Below, in pieces: positions 36,677 to 48,910 of a stretch of 64,000 nucleotides of DNA; position 1 is the stretch's first letter; every line of letters starts with the position of its first letter. The notes beneath the pieces are model-generated. The model ran no database searches. It was not told where the DNA came from and was given only the letters and a program-made list of their open reading frames with translations. The stretch comes from Arabidopsis thaliana (lineage: Eukaryota; Streptophyta; Magnoliopsida; Brassicales; Brassicaceae), in NCBI RefSeq assembly GCF_000001735.4, contig NC_003071.7, forward strand, positions 2,987,001-3,051,000. Reading direction: 5' to 3'. The translations under genes and the position numbers were made by a program.

Positions 36677-36999
36677 ACGAAATAGTTTTATCTTTTGACG
36701 TAAAATAGTATTTGTGTATCTCCTTAATCATAATATTTTTACTTTTGATTTAGAAAATGATATAATTTTAATTTTTGATGTTAAAAATGATATAATTTTT
36801 TTTTTTTTAAAATGGATGACAAAAAATGATATAATTTTACTTTTGACGTTAAAAAAGCGAAAAACAAGTTTTACTATAAACCTTCAAACTTATTTTACTA
36901 ACACTCAAACCTCAAAGTAAATTTTCTGTTTGGATCTTTCTAAAAGATAATAGAGTCATGTCAACAGAAAACTAAAACGTGTTTTTTTTTGTCATCCAA
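36677..36999. other. AT-rich DNA
   Basis: Repeated AAATGATATAATTTT words and no gene or clear element. Confidence 0.4.
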
Positions 37000-37320
37000 A
37001 AATAAACGAGTCATTCGTGAAGAATATTGTTTACATATATAATATAAATCGGTTGGGTACGATCTTTTCGTGTCAAAATATCCGCTTTAACATTAGCTAC
37101 TAAAGATTAAAGATAAAGAATACCTTGTGAACTCATCATTGTCGCTCTGTAACTCCTCCAAATACACTAAGAAAGTTGTTCATTCGGTTGGAAAAGACAC
37201 CATCTACACCAGATTTGAACAGTCTGTAAGAACAACTACATCTTGGTTGTCGGCACCATTCATACACTTCATCGTACAAAGAAGAGCTTCCACCTCTGCA
37301 TGTAGTAGTGGAAATTGATT
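37000..37320 (-). pseudogene. RNase H-like (RVT_3) domain fragment
   Basis: The reverse strand reads HAEVEALLCTMKCMNGADNQ followed by VVVLTDCSNLV, then VYLEELQSDNDEFT, and after a frameshift ANVKADILTRKDRTQP. These are the conserved blocks of the plant RNase H-like domain found at the end of LINE proteins and as orphan genes in Brassicaceae: HAE with the catalytic Glu, TDCS with a catalytic Asp, and ANxxAD with the last Asp. A TAG follows the second block, a TGA comes further on, and a frameshift follows, so it is dead. No reverse transcriptase lies beside it. Confidence 0.65.
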
Positions 37321-37716
37321 TCCTCTGAGTAAAATGTGTTATTTTTTTTTCTTTTTAACCTCAAAAAGTAAATTTATTTTGATTGACGAAACAAAAAAAC
37401 TATTTAATGTCAAAAAGTAAAATTAAATTATTTTTAATGTTGAATTATTTCATTAAAAAAAATACGTTTAAATTTTTTGTCGACGGGAGTTATGGTTCGG
37501 TTATCTTTTAGGACAAAACTAATAGAAAACTTAATTTGAAGGTTTAAAGTGTTAATAAAACAGTTTGTAGGTTTATAATACTAATAAAAATATCAAGGTT
37601 TAAAGTATTACCTAATATCACTTATAAGGTTAAAAAAATGGTTTTCTCAAGATTAAAATTTGAGCAGATATGTGTGATATAGTTGCTGGGTTTATTTTAG
37701 AGTTAATGTTCTAAAG

Positions 37717-37718
<2 letters not shown>

Positions 37719-37746
<28 letters not shown>
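37719..37746. repeat. (TA)n microsatellite
   Basis: A run of about 28 bp of TA at the tail of the reverse retroposon, perhaps grown from its A/T-rich 3' tail. Confidence 0.85.
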
Positions 37747-37749
<3 letters not shown>

Positions 37750-39024
37750 TGGTAAAAGATTAAGTTTTATACCATTTTAGTTTTTTTAACAGAATTACAA
37801 AGATTACAAGGAACAGAATAAAGCAATATACAGAAGATAAATACAACATTACTACTCAAATTGCGATAGATCGCTTCTAAATGCAAAAAGATAGGCTGCG
37901 AGGTGAAACACCGATTCCGAGCTCGCGAGGCTTGGAAATTTGCGTGATTGCCACAAGACCGAAGTATTGGAGTCCTCATCTTAGTTGCCACGAGCAAAAC
38001 TATCCGAAACATGTCCACAAAATCTCGAGATAGAAGCTTATAGTTTCTCCGAGAACTAACGCAAAAACGCATAGGCAAGCGCGGACTTCTACACTAACTC
38101 AAAGAATTAGTGATGCCACTTAGACTTATTCGCCGCCTCTATTCAACACTCAACAACCTTGCCAATGCAACTAGAAGCTCAAAATCGCAAAGAGAACCGA
38201 CACCAACAAAACCTGAAACTACAAAACTCTACCTTAAAGTAACCGTAGAAATGTGTCGGGGACGAAGAAAAATGGAGACAGAGAAACCATATCCATGGCT
38301 GAGGAACTTGCCACCTTCTTCAACCCACTAAAGGAGGAGAGACACTGTCCACCAACAACCAACCCACAATGCCTCTAACCGCCACGATCAAGCCGAAGAA
38401 CCAAAAAGGTTCTGAGACTTGCCTCCAAAAGAGACTCTCGCCGGTTTCAAACACACTACCACCGCAGCTGGAGGAAAAACTAAGGTAAGAGAGACCGAGA
38501 AGAGAAGGTCTGCTTACCAAGGCTCCCGCTGATGTAGCAAAAGAGCCAAAAACACGAGGAACGACGACAAGTGAAGAAATCCGGCGATGCACCACCGGTT
38601 TCACAGAAATGGAGGATGGTCTCGCCGTTAAGAGCCACGACCCTGCTACAAACGCCGGATCAAAACCAAAACCAGAAACGGAGAACCCTATACGCACAAC
38701 GATAGATCTGATGCCCAACTCGCCGGAGGTTAAGCCTTAAACCAGCGCCGTCCATGAGCGTCGAATTTCAGAGTTCACCAGGAAAGCAAGCAATCTATCC
38801 CAAACTGAGCGTGGTTGACGCAGTTTCACCACCAACAAGAGGCAAAGAGCAATTCTCGGAGAGGCCACCATTGGAGCAACAAAGGCTAGATGGAGAAGGA
38901 GACAAACAGAGAGAAAGGGAAAGGAGAGATGGCCTCTCCGACAACTAGCAAAAGAGCGTCGTTGCTGGAGAAGCAGAATCAAAGCTCAATTTAGGGTTTC
39001 ACCTGCTTTATCGCCTTATTTGGG
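37725..39024 (-). mobile_element. Non-coding retroposon, reverse, with 10-bp TSD
   Basis: On the reverse strand the segment starts at 39024 with a GC-richer body and ends in ACTTAATCTTTTACCAAAAA plus a TA run, the look of LINE/Sadhu-type 3' ends. The direct repeat AGTTATATAT lies at 37715-37724 and 39025-39034. It is low in complexity, so support from it is moderate. Several open frames cross the segment, but none resembles a known protein. It resembles the 9530-11067 retroposon in type. Confidence 0.5.
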
Positions 39025-39397
39025 AGTTATATATTTGATACCCGAAATTCACATGTCGTCTATAACCAATCTAAAATACGAAATATTTGCATGTTAGGAC
39101 ACTTTATTTAAAATTTTAATCATTTATAACACTTCCCAAAACTGGCACACTTTTTGATCTTATTCCCATCTTTTCCGCGTTTACAATTACCGTAACACCC
39201 TTGGCGGAAGTTCAGTCGTCCAACCGAAAACCAACCCTAACCGGTCCTCATCACTTTACTCTTTTTTACCTTATCCACCATCTCTTGAACATACCCTTCT
39301 CGATTCAAATTAGTGCGCTTCTGGTAAAAGCCATAATCCACCATACTCGGTTATTTTCTTTCAATTCTTCCGTGGTCTCCCTTCATTTCTGTCAAAA

Positions 39398-42300
39398 ATG
39401 GCCGAAATTACCGAAGATCCTAACATAGTTCCACCAGTCGCTACCTTAACAGGTAAATAACTTTAACCTAGATTCGTTTTGTCACTCTTCTCTGTCGTTT
39501 TCATCTTCTATAACTAAACAACGTTTTAAATTGTTCAGGCAAGGCTGCTTTTCTTGATCCCGTTTTTTGGGATAATGATTTGCCACCACGGTTGTACGGA
39601 ACCATACGTTACCCAGACGCTCGACTTAATGTATATTCCAAGTTTGATTATCTATGTTTCATTAAGAAACATATGGAAGGGACACATGAGCCTTAATGTA
39701 AACTCTGGCACTTCCTCTTACAGACCCTTCGGACGATATAGTTATATTAGACTGGGATAATGTGTGGATTCCTCGTCAATCCCGTCTCCTAGCTGATGTT
39801 CATGCTGTTGAACAAGATCGTGATGTATGATTCAATTTTTTTTGTTTTCCCCATTTTGTAGCTTCCCACTTTCTTCATTCATTTCTATGTAATTGCAGGT
39901 AACTGAGGAGTCTCTAATCGAAATGGGGAACGCCAGTTTGTATGAGTAGGATGATGAAGTTAGGGACAAGAAGGTGTCCTATATGTTAGAGAAGATTCAA
40001 TCGGGTTATGGGTTTGCAAAGTATGAATGGCCTGGTGGCGTCATGTCTTTGGACCTTATTGACATTGTTAAGGTTAAGAAATCTGTACCCCCCCCCCCCA
40101 TCCCCCTTCGAAGACTCGTTCCAACAAGAAGAAGAAGATGAAGCCTTTGTTGAATTCTCCAAAAGGCTCAGTCAAACGTAGAAGGTCAACCCATCTCAAT
40201 CCTGACTTACCACCATCTCTTTCACAAGATTTGGCTGCTCGTGTTGATTCTCTTGAAAATAAAATTGGTGTTCTTAAAGCTCAACTAAAGAAAGTCAGCG
40301 ACCGTAATACACTTATTCAGAACAGGTTTAGGGACTCTAGATTCCTACATGCTACACGCAGAGCAAAACCCTCAATGTTCCGCTTCAAGAAACTCGTCCG
40401 TAACTCTGCTTCAGAAACAACCTCAAGATTCATGCATGCTAGATGGAGAGCAAAACCCACCTTTCTTCGAGAGCTCTTTGGAAAGGATACTGGTGAACAA
40501 GATTGGACTCATTTTGAACATCCGTTAGGTGGTCTTGACCGTAACTCTGAACCACAAGTACTGAACTGGACTCATTTTTTGGTTATTTCCACCCTCATGT
40601 CAAGCACTTTATAGGCTCCTTCATAACATTGCTATTTTCGTTTAGCTGTCTAGTCGTCTTGATGATATTCAGGTATGTTCATTGCTCTCATCACTCTCTT
40701 ACATGTTGCGTGTGTTTTACTAAGCATAGAATGTCTTCATCTATGTTTTTTTAGATGGAAGAAACAATAGAGTCCTTCAACACCGCACTCACTGAACACC
40801 AATCTGAAAATACGGACAAAGAGGTAAAAATACTAGTTACTCTGTTTAGTTTCATTATAGTAGTTCTTCCTTTGGAAATCTTAAGGAACAATCCCCCAAA
40901 GTTGTATACTTTTCGATTTACTTTCAATGTTTCACAAGTACAAATATGTGTCTCACTCCATTCTCTCATATATGACAGTCTGAAGAAGTTGGACTTGATG
41001 TACCAACTGTTATTTCTCAACCTCTTAAGGTAGTACATCACATATACATTGTCTTTGGTACATCAAACTATATATGCAAACTGATATTGAATATTCCATT
41101 CTGATTTTTCTCTAGGTTTCACCTGATGTGGTTCCTGAAGCGTCTGAACCCCCTCTATCTGCTCAAGTTGTAAATACTGACCTTCTTGATCTTATATCCT
41201 ACTACTTGTTTCATAACTGTATTTAGTTATAACTCCACTTCCATCTTTTTGCATACAACAGGATAAACCTCAAGAATTCCCTTCTGTGGATATCAATATC
41301 GTAAGTTGTAAATGAGTCTTTGCTAAACATTGTATCCAAGCTTGAGAGTTAATTATTTAATACAACATTGTATCCAGGCGGTTTGGTCTATTTTACATTC
41401 ATGTTAGAGATGTTCATTAATATTACTATTTTTAAATTTATTGACTTTTCCAGGGTCTTTTGAATGATGGGACATTAAACCGAGAGATTGAATTTCCTGA
41501 GGTACCATTTAAGAAAATAAATGATTGAGTAATCATCCTAATCTTTTATTTGAGGCATCCCCTTTAAAAAAATAAATGATTGAGTAATCATCACAGAGAT
41601 TGAATTTCCAGGGTATTTTACACATTGACCTCCGGTGTAGACTATTTTTAACACTTTTAGCTTCTGTTGTGTTTCTATATTTTCAAGAGGATTCATTTTT
41701 GTCATTTGAAAAATAAAAGACAATACAATTTTACAATTTGTTAATTTTAAAATAATTAATGTTTCTTTTTCTACTCACCACTACATTCCTGATGTGCATG
41801 AATAATTGTTACTTTCATGTATCAGTCAGATTTGGTCATGGATCCATTTATCTTTCCTGTTCCATATCATGTTTCACAGTATCAGCCTAATGGTGAACAA
41901 GTGTTCAAGACCCCAATCCATAATCAGGTACATCATACCATTCCAAATACATATACTTTATTTTTACATTGTTTTTGCATAAGTATTATAAATACACCAC
42001 AATGTAAGCACCCGTTTCAAATATCCTTAATGGAACATGGGATGAAGTGCTGTCCTTCTGTTCAACTACTGTAAGGCATTTTCTTTTGGCTTATCCACAT
42101 TAATATGTTCATATGTCCAGTTTTTTTTGTATTCTTATCCATTTTTGATTGTCCACTATGCATACTATATAAGCATTCATAATGATTATACCTGGAATTT
42201 GATTCAATTCACTCATATCCTCCATCAGAAACATCATTTGCTATAATACCATACCTTGGGGTTTGTGATGCTCTATTAATGTTATTACTTATTATAATAC

Positions 42301-42910
42301 TGCACTATCTCGGCCAGATTGTCATGCTAATGATTCTGTATGCTTTGATAGTTTTCTGGATCTTCTAGTTTTGTTGTTGATCCCCCTATATATGATACTG
42401 AATTGAAGCCCAAGGAATCTATTTTCGACACCGAAGATAAGGCCCACAACAAGGAGACAAAGCTTGTTGCTACATTATTCATTACCTAACAGATGAGCGT
42501 TACTGTTTTTTAAAGTTTTATTTATAGGATACGGCCAGTCCATTGGATGGAGAAAAAGAAATGCTCAAGCCTCTAGTCCTTAGTGACTCATCCCCTGTAA
42601 GGCCGAGAGACCTAACCTTATTGGATCAAGAAGAGGCTGGATTGGTGTCTACCTTTATTAATAGGCCTCCTATTGACATTTTCAAAATTTTGCCCTCTAA
42701 AGATGATCCTGACTGGCCGTCCTTCCAACAGATTCTTTCCAAATTTCCAGACACGTAAGTTTCACTTCCCCCTTTCATTTTCTTTATAAATATCTTAATA
42801 GTAGGATCTAATCCTTTTATATAGGGAGCATCTTTGTCCTGATGGAGGCCTTGTAAACAACTCTTTTATCTTGGATATTGTCTTGCCTCAAAAATGGATT
42901 GATCACAGAG
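39398..42910 (+). pseudogene. DUF1985-type gene of MULE-4, lacking DUF1985 core and Ulp1 domain
   Basis: Exon 1 (39398-39452, MAEITEDPNIVPPVATLTG) joins exon 2 (39539 on), which reads YPDARLNVYSKFDYLCFIKK, the usual lead-in to DUF1985. The frame then ends and the next exon (from about 39723) is already past the domain (DDIVILDWDNVW), so the core is deleted. Then come DEVRDKKVSYMLEKIQSG and WPGGVMSLDL, with TAG at 39946-39948 replacing Trp, a basic segment RRRSTHLNPDLPPSLSQDLA (40138-40614), and a series of short acidic exons to about 42905 ending with LPQKWIDHR. In relatives a C48 peptidase domain follows that point. Here repeats and the RPA-like gene follow. Confidence 0.6.
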
Positions 42911-42954
42911 TATGTAATCCTCGTTTCTTTCAATCAATAGTTTCGACAACTTGT

Positions 42955-43570
42955 TATTTTATGGGGTTCGTATTTTATGCTGATTTAAACTTAGGTTTTA
43001 TGCATTTTTCCCCCTTTCATATCGCTATCATTTAAACAAATATGTACTACCAACCGTTTCTCTACTGGATATTAATCTGTAACTATCTATGTGGATGATC
43101 TTTTATGTTCACAGTGTCATACATTTTTATATTTAGTATCTTCCCAAATACATACAAAGACATTGTACATTAATTCCTCAGAGAACTTTCCTTAGTAGTT
43201 CAGAACACTGTTCACGGTGGATGATCGGTTATGTTCAAGTTGTCATTCATTTTTATTTTCTGTTCTTTACCTCTCCCCCATTCCTTTTCAGGATTCGATC
43301 AACTTTTTATTTTATGGAGTTCGTATTTTTATGTTGATTGAAACGTATTTTTTATGCATATTTTCCTTTTTATAGCTATCATTTAAACAAATGTGTACTA
43401 CCAACCGTCTATGTACTGGATTTTTATCTGTCGTCTTTTCAACTATATATGTGGATGATCGCTTATGTTCACCGTGTCATACATTTTTATATTTATTATC
43501 TTCCCAAATACATACAAAGACACTATACATTTATTCCATGGTGTACTTTCCTTAGTAGTTCAGATCAGTC
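42955..43570. repeat. Direct duplication of about 250 bp, two copies
   Basis: Sequences at about 43005-43205 and 43365-43565 share CTATCATTTAAACAAATNTG, TACTACCAACCGT and ATCTTCCCAAATACATACAA in order. Both end in TTTCCTTAGTAGTTCAGA. They lie between the DUF1985-type remnant and the RPA-like gene. Confidence 0.85.
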
Positions 43571-43797
43571 CCACCCCGTACTTTGAATGGCAACCAATCA
43601 TTGAATTATGCACCCTCTCAGTTCGCCTCCTTTCATTCCAACTTCTACCGTTTAGGATTCCCAATAAACAAACCTTTTCACTTTCTATAAATCCCTTTTG
43701 CTATTTCCCCTAACCCAAGACAGCCCCACCACTAACCGTAAACCTACATATTTCTCCATTATCATTTGTACCACACTCGTATTCGCCTCTGTTCATT

Positions 43798-44763
43798 ATG
43801 GAAAACTACCACCGTTTGTACGAGTTGTCTCCCTTAATAACTGGTTGGACGATATGTGTTATGATTCTTCGGATTTACAAGAAAATGCTAAATGATCACT
43901 CCTTTGAATTGCATCTTATCTTGCAAGATGAAGCGGTAATAGTTTATTTGTAATCTTTGATTTCATTTTCTGTTGATTTCGATGCGTAATATAATACGAG
44001 TGTTTGTTTTATTAGGGCAAGAGGATAGAGGTAACAATTGGAACTCGGTTTTCTGCTTTCTATTATGACAGGCTCATAGAGAATCAATGGAAAATGATCA
44101 GTACTTTCCTCGTGCGGCCTAATTCAGAATGCATAAGATCCACTCCCCTTGAGTTTCGAATCTTTTTTTTTGTAGCAAACCGTTGTTACTTCATCATAGC
44201 CGAAGGGAACCGTTTTACTTAACAACTTTACTCCATTTGATTACATTCTCGAACACTCAGTTCGGAAAGATACTCTGGTTGGTAAGTATTACCCTATTTT
44301 CTCATGATATTTCTCCAAATATTTACTTTAATATTGACTTACACTTAATATTTGTCTCAGACTTGCTTGGGGCACTCATTGATTTCGACTGGCTGACCAA
44401 TAGTGCGCCAAATGGGTCCGATATGGACGGATTCAAGCTTCAATTCAGGTTCATCGATAGCAAGTACTTTTCTTCACTACCTTTTTATAGGGTTTTCTAT
44501 TTATTTTTATTAACTCTGTCCACATAGATTCACCATTTACAGCCAAGATATATTGCAATGCGAGGCACATGGTGAATATGCAGTTGATTTAGAGAAAAAG
44601 TTTCGTTCCGTTCGGAACAACAAAGTAGTTATTGCCCTCGCCTTTTGGAAAATTGTTACGTACTTTGATGGTGGTCACCGTATGAAGATCGCCAGCCATG
44701 CGCCTATATCTACTGTTTATCCCGATCCAGATATTGAGCCAGTCAAAGAAATCAAAATGGTAT
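43798..44763 (+). pseudogene. RPA70-like OB-fold gene of MULE-4, copy 1
   Basis: Exon 1 starts MENYHRLYELSPLITGWTIC and ends LILQDEA at the GTAATA donor (43936). Exon 2 (from about 44016) continues GKRIEVTIGTRFSAFYYDRL. After a T-run frameshift near 44165 and a TAG near 44196 it reads NNFTPFDYILEHSVRKDTLV up to 44282. The third exon (about 44363) begins DLLGALIDFD, and the last (about 44528-44760) ends with VVIALAFWKIVTYFDGGHRM and PISTVYPDPDIEPVKEIK. This is two consecutive OB folds of the DUF223/RPA1-like family, predicted to bind single-stranded DNA. Only two lesions are seen. It aligns block by block with the reverse copy at 53107-52240. Confidence 0.7.
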
Positions 44764-44849
44764 GTATTTACTAATTCGAAGTTTCTTTGTAAATTCATTT
44801 CTTGTGTTTTAAAAGTAACGTTAGGCTTCTGTAATTTTCCCTTAGGTTG

Positions 44850-45440
44850 TCTATTAAATCTGGATATATCGAGTGAAGCCACCGTTCATGGATAATGTCT
44901 TTTTTTTTCATTGCTGTCCAAATGTTTCCGAACACAATTATGTGTAACGAACCTTTTGATAATTTATCTTCCATGTATTCGGATATCATTTTAATATAAC
45001 TGCCTAAGTTCCTTAATATTATGAAAGTCGTGAATAATGGTTCGACCTTATATCTTCCAAATTATGTTTTACATAATATAATCAAAAGTACTACATCAAC
45101 AGAACCATAAACCACGTCGATTCAATACAATGTTAATATCGAGTAAATCAGGATATATCGAGCCTAGCCACCGTTTTATGGAGTATGTCTTATTTTTTCT
45201 TCATTGTTGTCCACATGTTAGCGAACACAATTATTTCGAATGATCTTATGTTAATTTCTCATCAATGTTTTCGGATGTCCTTTAAATATATTTGGGAAGA
45301 ATATTAGTTCCTTTATGTTATGACAGTCATGAATAATTATTTGTCTTTAAATCATCCAAATTATGTTTTGCATAACATAAACAAAAACCCAACAACAACG
45401 TCGATTCAATACAATCGATTCACACACATCGTGAATATGT
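44850..45440. repeat. Tandem duplication of about 289 bp
   Basis: Copy 1 starts GGATATATCGAG at 44862 and copy 2 at 45151. Both continue with GCCACCGTT, GTCCA.ATGTT, CGAACACAATTAT and CCAAATTATGTTTT.CATAA. They are diverged but clearly collinear. Confidence 0.8.
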
Positions 45441-45860
45441 TCTTTGAGCTTGCTCTCCTTTCCAACAGTTAGTCTTCTATGATCACCAAATGATCTTCCT
45501 CTCTTTAAACATTTATTCTTCATACTTGTTGTTGTTTCCAAAAGTTTTTGGTCATTGTTTTATGTTCAGCTGCTATAAAATTTGTTTATGATATAATTTT
45601 CTGGCAATAATGTTGGTCTTTTGTCTTTTCATTGCTACAACTCTGTCTCTAGCAAACTTCTTACGATTTTATTCGAGATTGATCTCCCTCCAACAGTAAG
45701 TCTTATACCCACATCAAATGAACTTCCTTTTTTTAAAACATTTATTCTTCATACTTAATAGCATTTCCAATAGTATATGGTCAACGAGATATGTTCAGCT
45801 GCTATGGATTTCTGATACATTTCTCTGTCAATAATGTTGGTCTTCTGTCTATATGTTAAC
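45440..45860. repeat. Tandem duplication of about 230 bp
   Basis: Segments at about 45445-45615 and 45675-45855 share TTTATTCTTCATACTT, TATGTTCAGCTGCTAT and CAATAATGTTGGTCTT. A nearby string (CTCTGTCTCTAGCAA, 45642) also occurs at 48267 inside a reverse F-box-like gene, so this is probably rearranged gene debris. Confidence 0.8.
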
Positions 45861-46132
45861 TCGTTTTCCACGTACATATGGTTACTGTCCCGTCGCCATA
45901 TTTTTCAATTTCGTCTTCATTACTTTAGGGCCATCCCCCTATAAAGGAATACTTATATTACTTTTTCCCTTCTATACTAATATATCAGCTTTACCAAAAT
46001 ATCTTTAAATTCTTATTTTTTCTTCGGATGGAAGTCGATTGGAATCCAACGCAATCTGTAGGGATCTTGTCTATATGTTTTCTTCCTTATTTAGTTGGCT
46101 TACTTTATTTATGCATCATTATTTACTTGCAG

Positions 46133-46640
46133 ATGGCTGTGTTTCGGGAATTTCACATTCCGGTCACCATTCTTGCAAAGATTGTTAGTCTCGTGTCTGA
46201 AAACAGTGTTGATGATTTGAAGGCCTGGATTCAAGCCGGTCGGGAAGGCACTGAAGCTGTGATGTCGAATGAAACGTTGAGTCGAGTCAGGCTTGATAAA
46301 TCTGAACATTCCATATGGTGGACCGTGCCCCATTCTTCTTACCACAAGTTTTTCTTGAAATGCCTTTCTCAGAATAATCCATTAGCCATGTTCGCTTATA
46401 TGAGTAAATCTTGGGCTTATCAAACGTTGGTTAATGCTCACTACCGTTTTGGGCGTTGAGAATCATACAATGGTGGAATTGCAGCTTACAACGAGTTTGT
46501 TGATGGACGCCTCACTCACGAGAGATTAACGGATGTCAAATTTTATGTCTTCCTCCTACTAAACAACGTAGAATGGTTCGACCTAGGTGCGGCCGTTGTT
46601 GTCGGCCAGGTCACATTAGCACGAATTGTACACATGTATT
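46133..46640 (+). pseudogene. F-box-like protein with C-terminal CCHC knuckle, MULE-4 copy 1
   Basis: After an AG acceptor the frame starts at 46133 with MAVFREFHIPVTILAKIVSL, continues with LKAWIQAGREG, VRLDKSEHSIWW and YHKFFLKCLSQNNPLAMFAY, and stops at TGA near 46457. This resembles the small Brassicaceae F-box family around At2g35280 (divergent F-box start, then Sel1-like helices). Beyond the stop, in a shifted frame, MVRPRCGRCCRPGHISTNC gives a CX2CX4HX4C zinc knuckle (about 46575-46632), suggesting the intact protein ended in a nucleic-acid-binding finger. The reverse copy at 49420-48911 has the same arrangement. F-box proteins usually recruit targets to SCF ubiquitin ligases, but that role here is inference. 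Confidence 0.55.
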
Positions 46641-46784
46641 TTATTAATTTTGCAATTTTTGCTACTCTGATAACCTCGACGATATGGTATCATGTTCGCG
46701 GTTTTTTGGTTAACGACTATTTCTGTTTATTTTTATTTTTTTTTTTAACCTTAGTAAAATAATTATATTATTATATGTGTATTA

Positions 46785-47545
46785 AACATTCTTATAATTT
46801 GGCCTCCAAAATATTCACTATATGGATTTAGGCTTTACCATGTTTTATTATTATTTGTTTGTGTGGATAAATCCAAAAAATGGTTGTCCATATTCTTCAG
46901 TATACAGAATGTCTTAGTTATTTAAAGGAATCTCATATTTTCACATTGAATTTCCTATCCACAAATTTGCGTCCACATATTTTAAGTGCAGTAGACTTAT
47001 AAATACCCATATTGACCTGTTACCGAATTGTACATATTTATTAATTTGGCATTTTGTTATTTTTCAACATACTTGAAACGAACTCATGTAAGGGATTTTA
47101 TGGTTAATGACACTTTCTTATGTTTTTATTTAATTGAATAGTTAATTTATTATTTACGCCTATATATACACATCTCGATATTATGTGATAGCAAATGTCG
47201 TTGTCTTCCTCTTTCAATTCGTCCCGGAGGCGTAACAATTCTATAAGGGAGAGCGTTCAGAACAATTTTAGTGCTCATGATCTCAAATGTTTAATGTTTG
47301 CCATTCTGGCTTTTGTATTTGTCGTACTGTTCATTTTATAATTACTCATATTGTTGATTATTCTATTATTTCTTATTAATATGCTACTTTATCTTTTAAT
47401 ATGTGTATTATACATTTTTATAATTTGGCTCTCCAGAATTTTCACTATATGGATTTAAGCATTTACCATGTTTTATTATTACTTTGTTTTTGTGGATAAA
47501 TCCTAAACGTGGTTATCCATATCTTCAGTATATATTAGGTAGTAT
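46785..47545. repeat. Direct repeat pair of about 130 bp in MULE-4 spacer
   Basis: About 46790-46915 and 47405-47535 share TATAATTTGGC, TTCACTATATGGATTTA, TTACCATGTTTTATTATTA and GTGGATAAATCC. Both contain TGTGGATAA. No gene is seen between 46641 and 47759. Confidence 0.8.
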
Positions 47546-47759
47546 TGCCCAGATTTACTTACAAACCTGTTTTTGTGGATAATACTCGATACCATTAACC
47601 ATGTGTTGTGATTTATAATGAATAATGTGATATCTGGATGAGAGTAAATATTACAATATGTCCATCTTCAATTTCATAAAACATTTTTAGTAACTAAAGT
47701 TTCTAAGTTAGACATTATGAGAGTAGTATGATGTCTCTAGACAGATAATAGTAGATACA

Positions 47760-48334
47760 TTGCATACATCGCTCCCCATTGTATTCTTTACGCTGATTAT
47801 GGGAAAACCAACAGTGTGGAAAATCCACGAAATGCCATGTGTAACAGTAGTTTCCGAATCGTTTGGGACCGATTGTGTTTATATGAAACATTAATTCGTC
47901 TGACATTGAACTTATCTCGGAATTTCCAGTAGTTCTTTTCCACAAGCGTGCATGCACAACTTTGTAGCATAATTAGTAATAGAGCCGCGACTAGGTAGGT
48001 ATGTTGTACTTTGTTCAGTACCGAAATAGCTCCATCAAGATCTAAGTTACGGAATCCTAATTTCAGGCTTACAACGTATAGAGCAAAAAGATTTTTGTTT
48101 TTGTTTTAGGCAGGCAGAATAAAAGGCGTAGTAAGTACTAGAACTTTCTGACCATTGGACAAAATTTTCGTTCAGGTCTAGGCGTACGGAGCTTAGAGTC
48201 GCCGGAGAGTAAACCGCTTTTTTACCGGCCCTTCTTGTGTTCATCCAACTTTTCAATACATCAACTCTGTCTCTAGCAATAATGCTTACGATTTTATCCA
48301 AAACATCTTGGTTTATATCTACAATATTCCCCAT
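47760..48334 (-). pseudogene. F-box-like protein, MULE-4 copy 2 (reverse)
   Basis: From ATG 48334 after a CTGCAG acceptor: MGNIVDINQDVLDKIVSIIA, LKSWMNTRRAGKKAVYSPAT, VRLDLNENFVQW, YAFYSACLKQ. A frameshift near 48080 leads on to SLKLGFRNLDLDGAISVLNK and LVEKNYWKFRDKF. The second half shows the helical repeat part of the family, including the stretch matching ECC-type inserts in intact relatives. No zinc knuckle is visible at the end. The start has the same exon boundary as copies 1 and 3, so all descend from one gene structure. Confidence 0.5.
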
Positions 48335-48910
48335 CCGTTTCTGCAGTGCAAATATGTAAGAGTTTAAACCTAGCATGAAGCAATTATCGCATTATTAATA
48401 AATCAAGGTTTGAGTTATGTTTTGAACCAACCTTCTTTCCCATTGTAACAACTCTTGGCCGTACACTCGTTTCCTGTTAGAACGTATAGAACGTCTATCA
48501 CTATATTTTCTTTCTTCCTTGTACTCTCCCTTTTGCACAATGATGGTTTTCTCACTTATATTTATATATGTAACTTATTGATAACTGTAATTAATATTAC
48601 TGTTTTATGGATAATAACCATGACTCCTTGTTTTTGTAATTATTCTGTTTCATTTTAGTTATATTAGGTGGTTACTATGGATGTTATTTTTATAAAACCC
48701 AGCTTACTATATGGTCAAGATTAAAATATGTTAACAGTATGGTTTACTTTGTTGTCAATGAAATATTTGTAAAAACAGTCGTCAATGACTTTGCCTTTTA
48801 GATTGTAACAGATTCAAACATTCGATGATGTCTTAGCCATTGTACAACGTTTTTAATAAAACCAACTTAAATTGAATAATCTAGTTTTAGACGATGTCTA
48901 ACACAAACAC

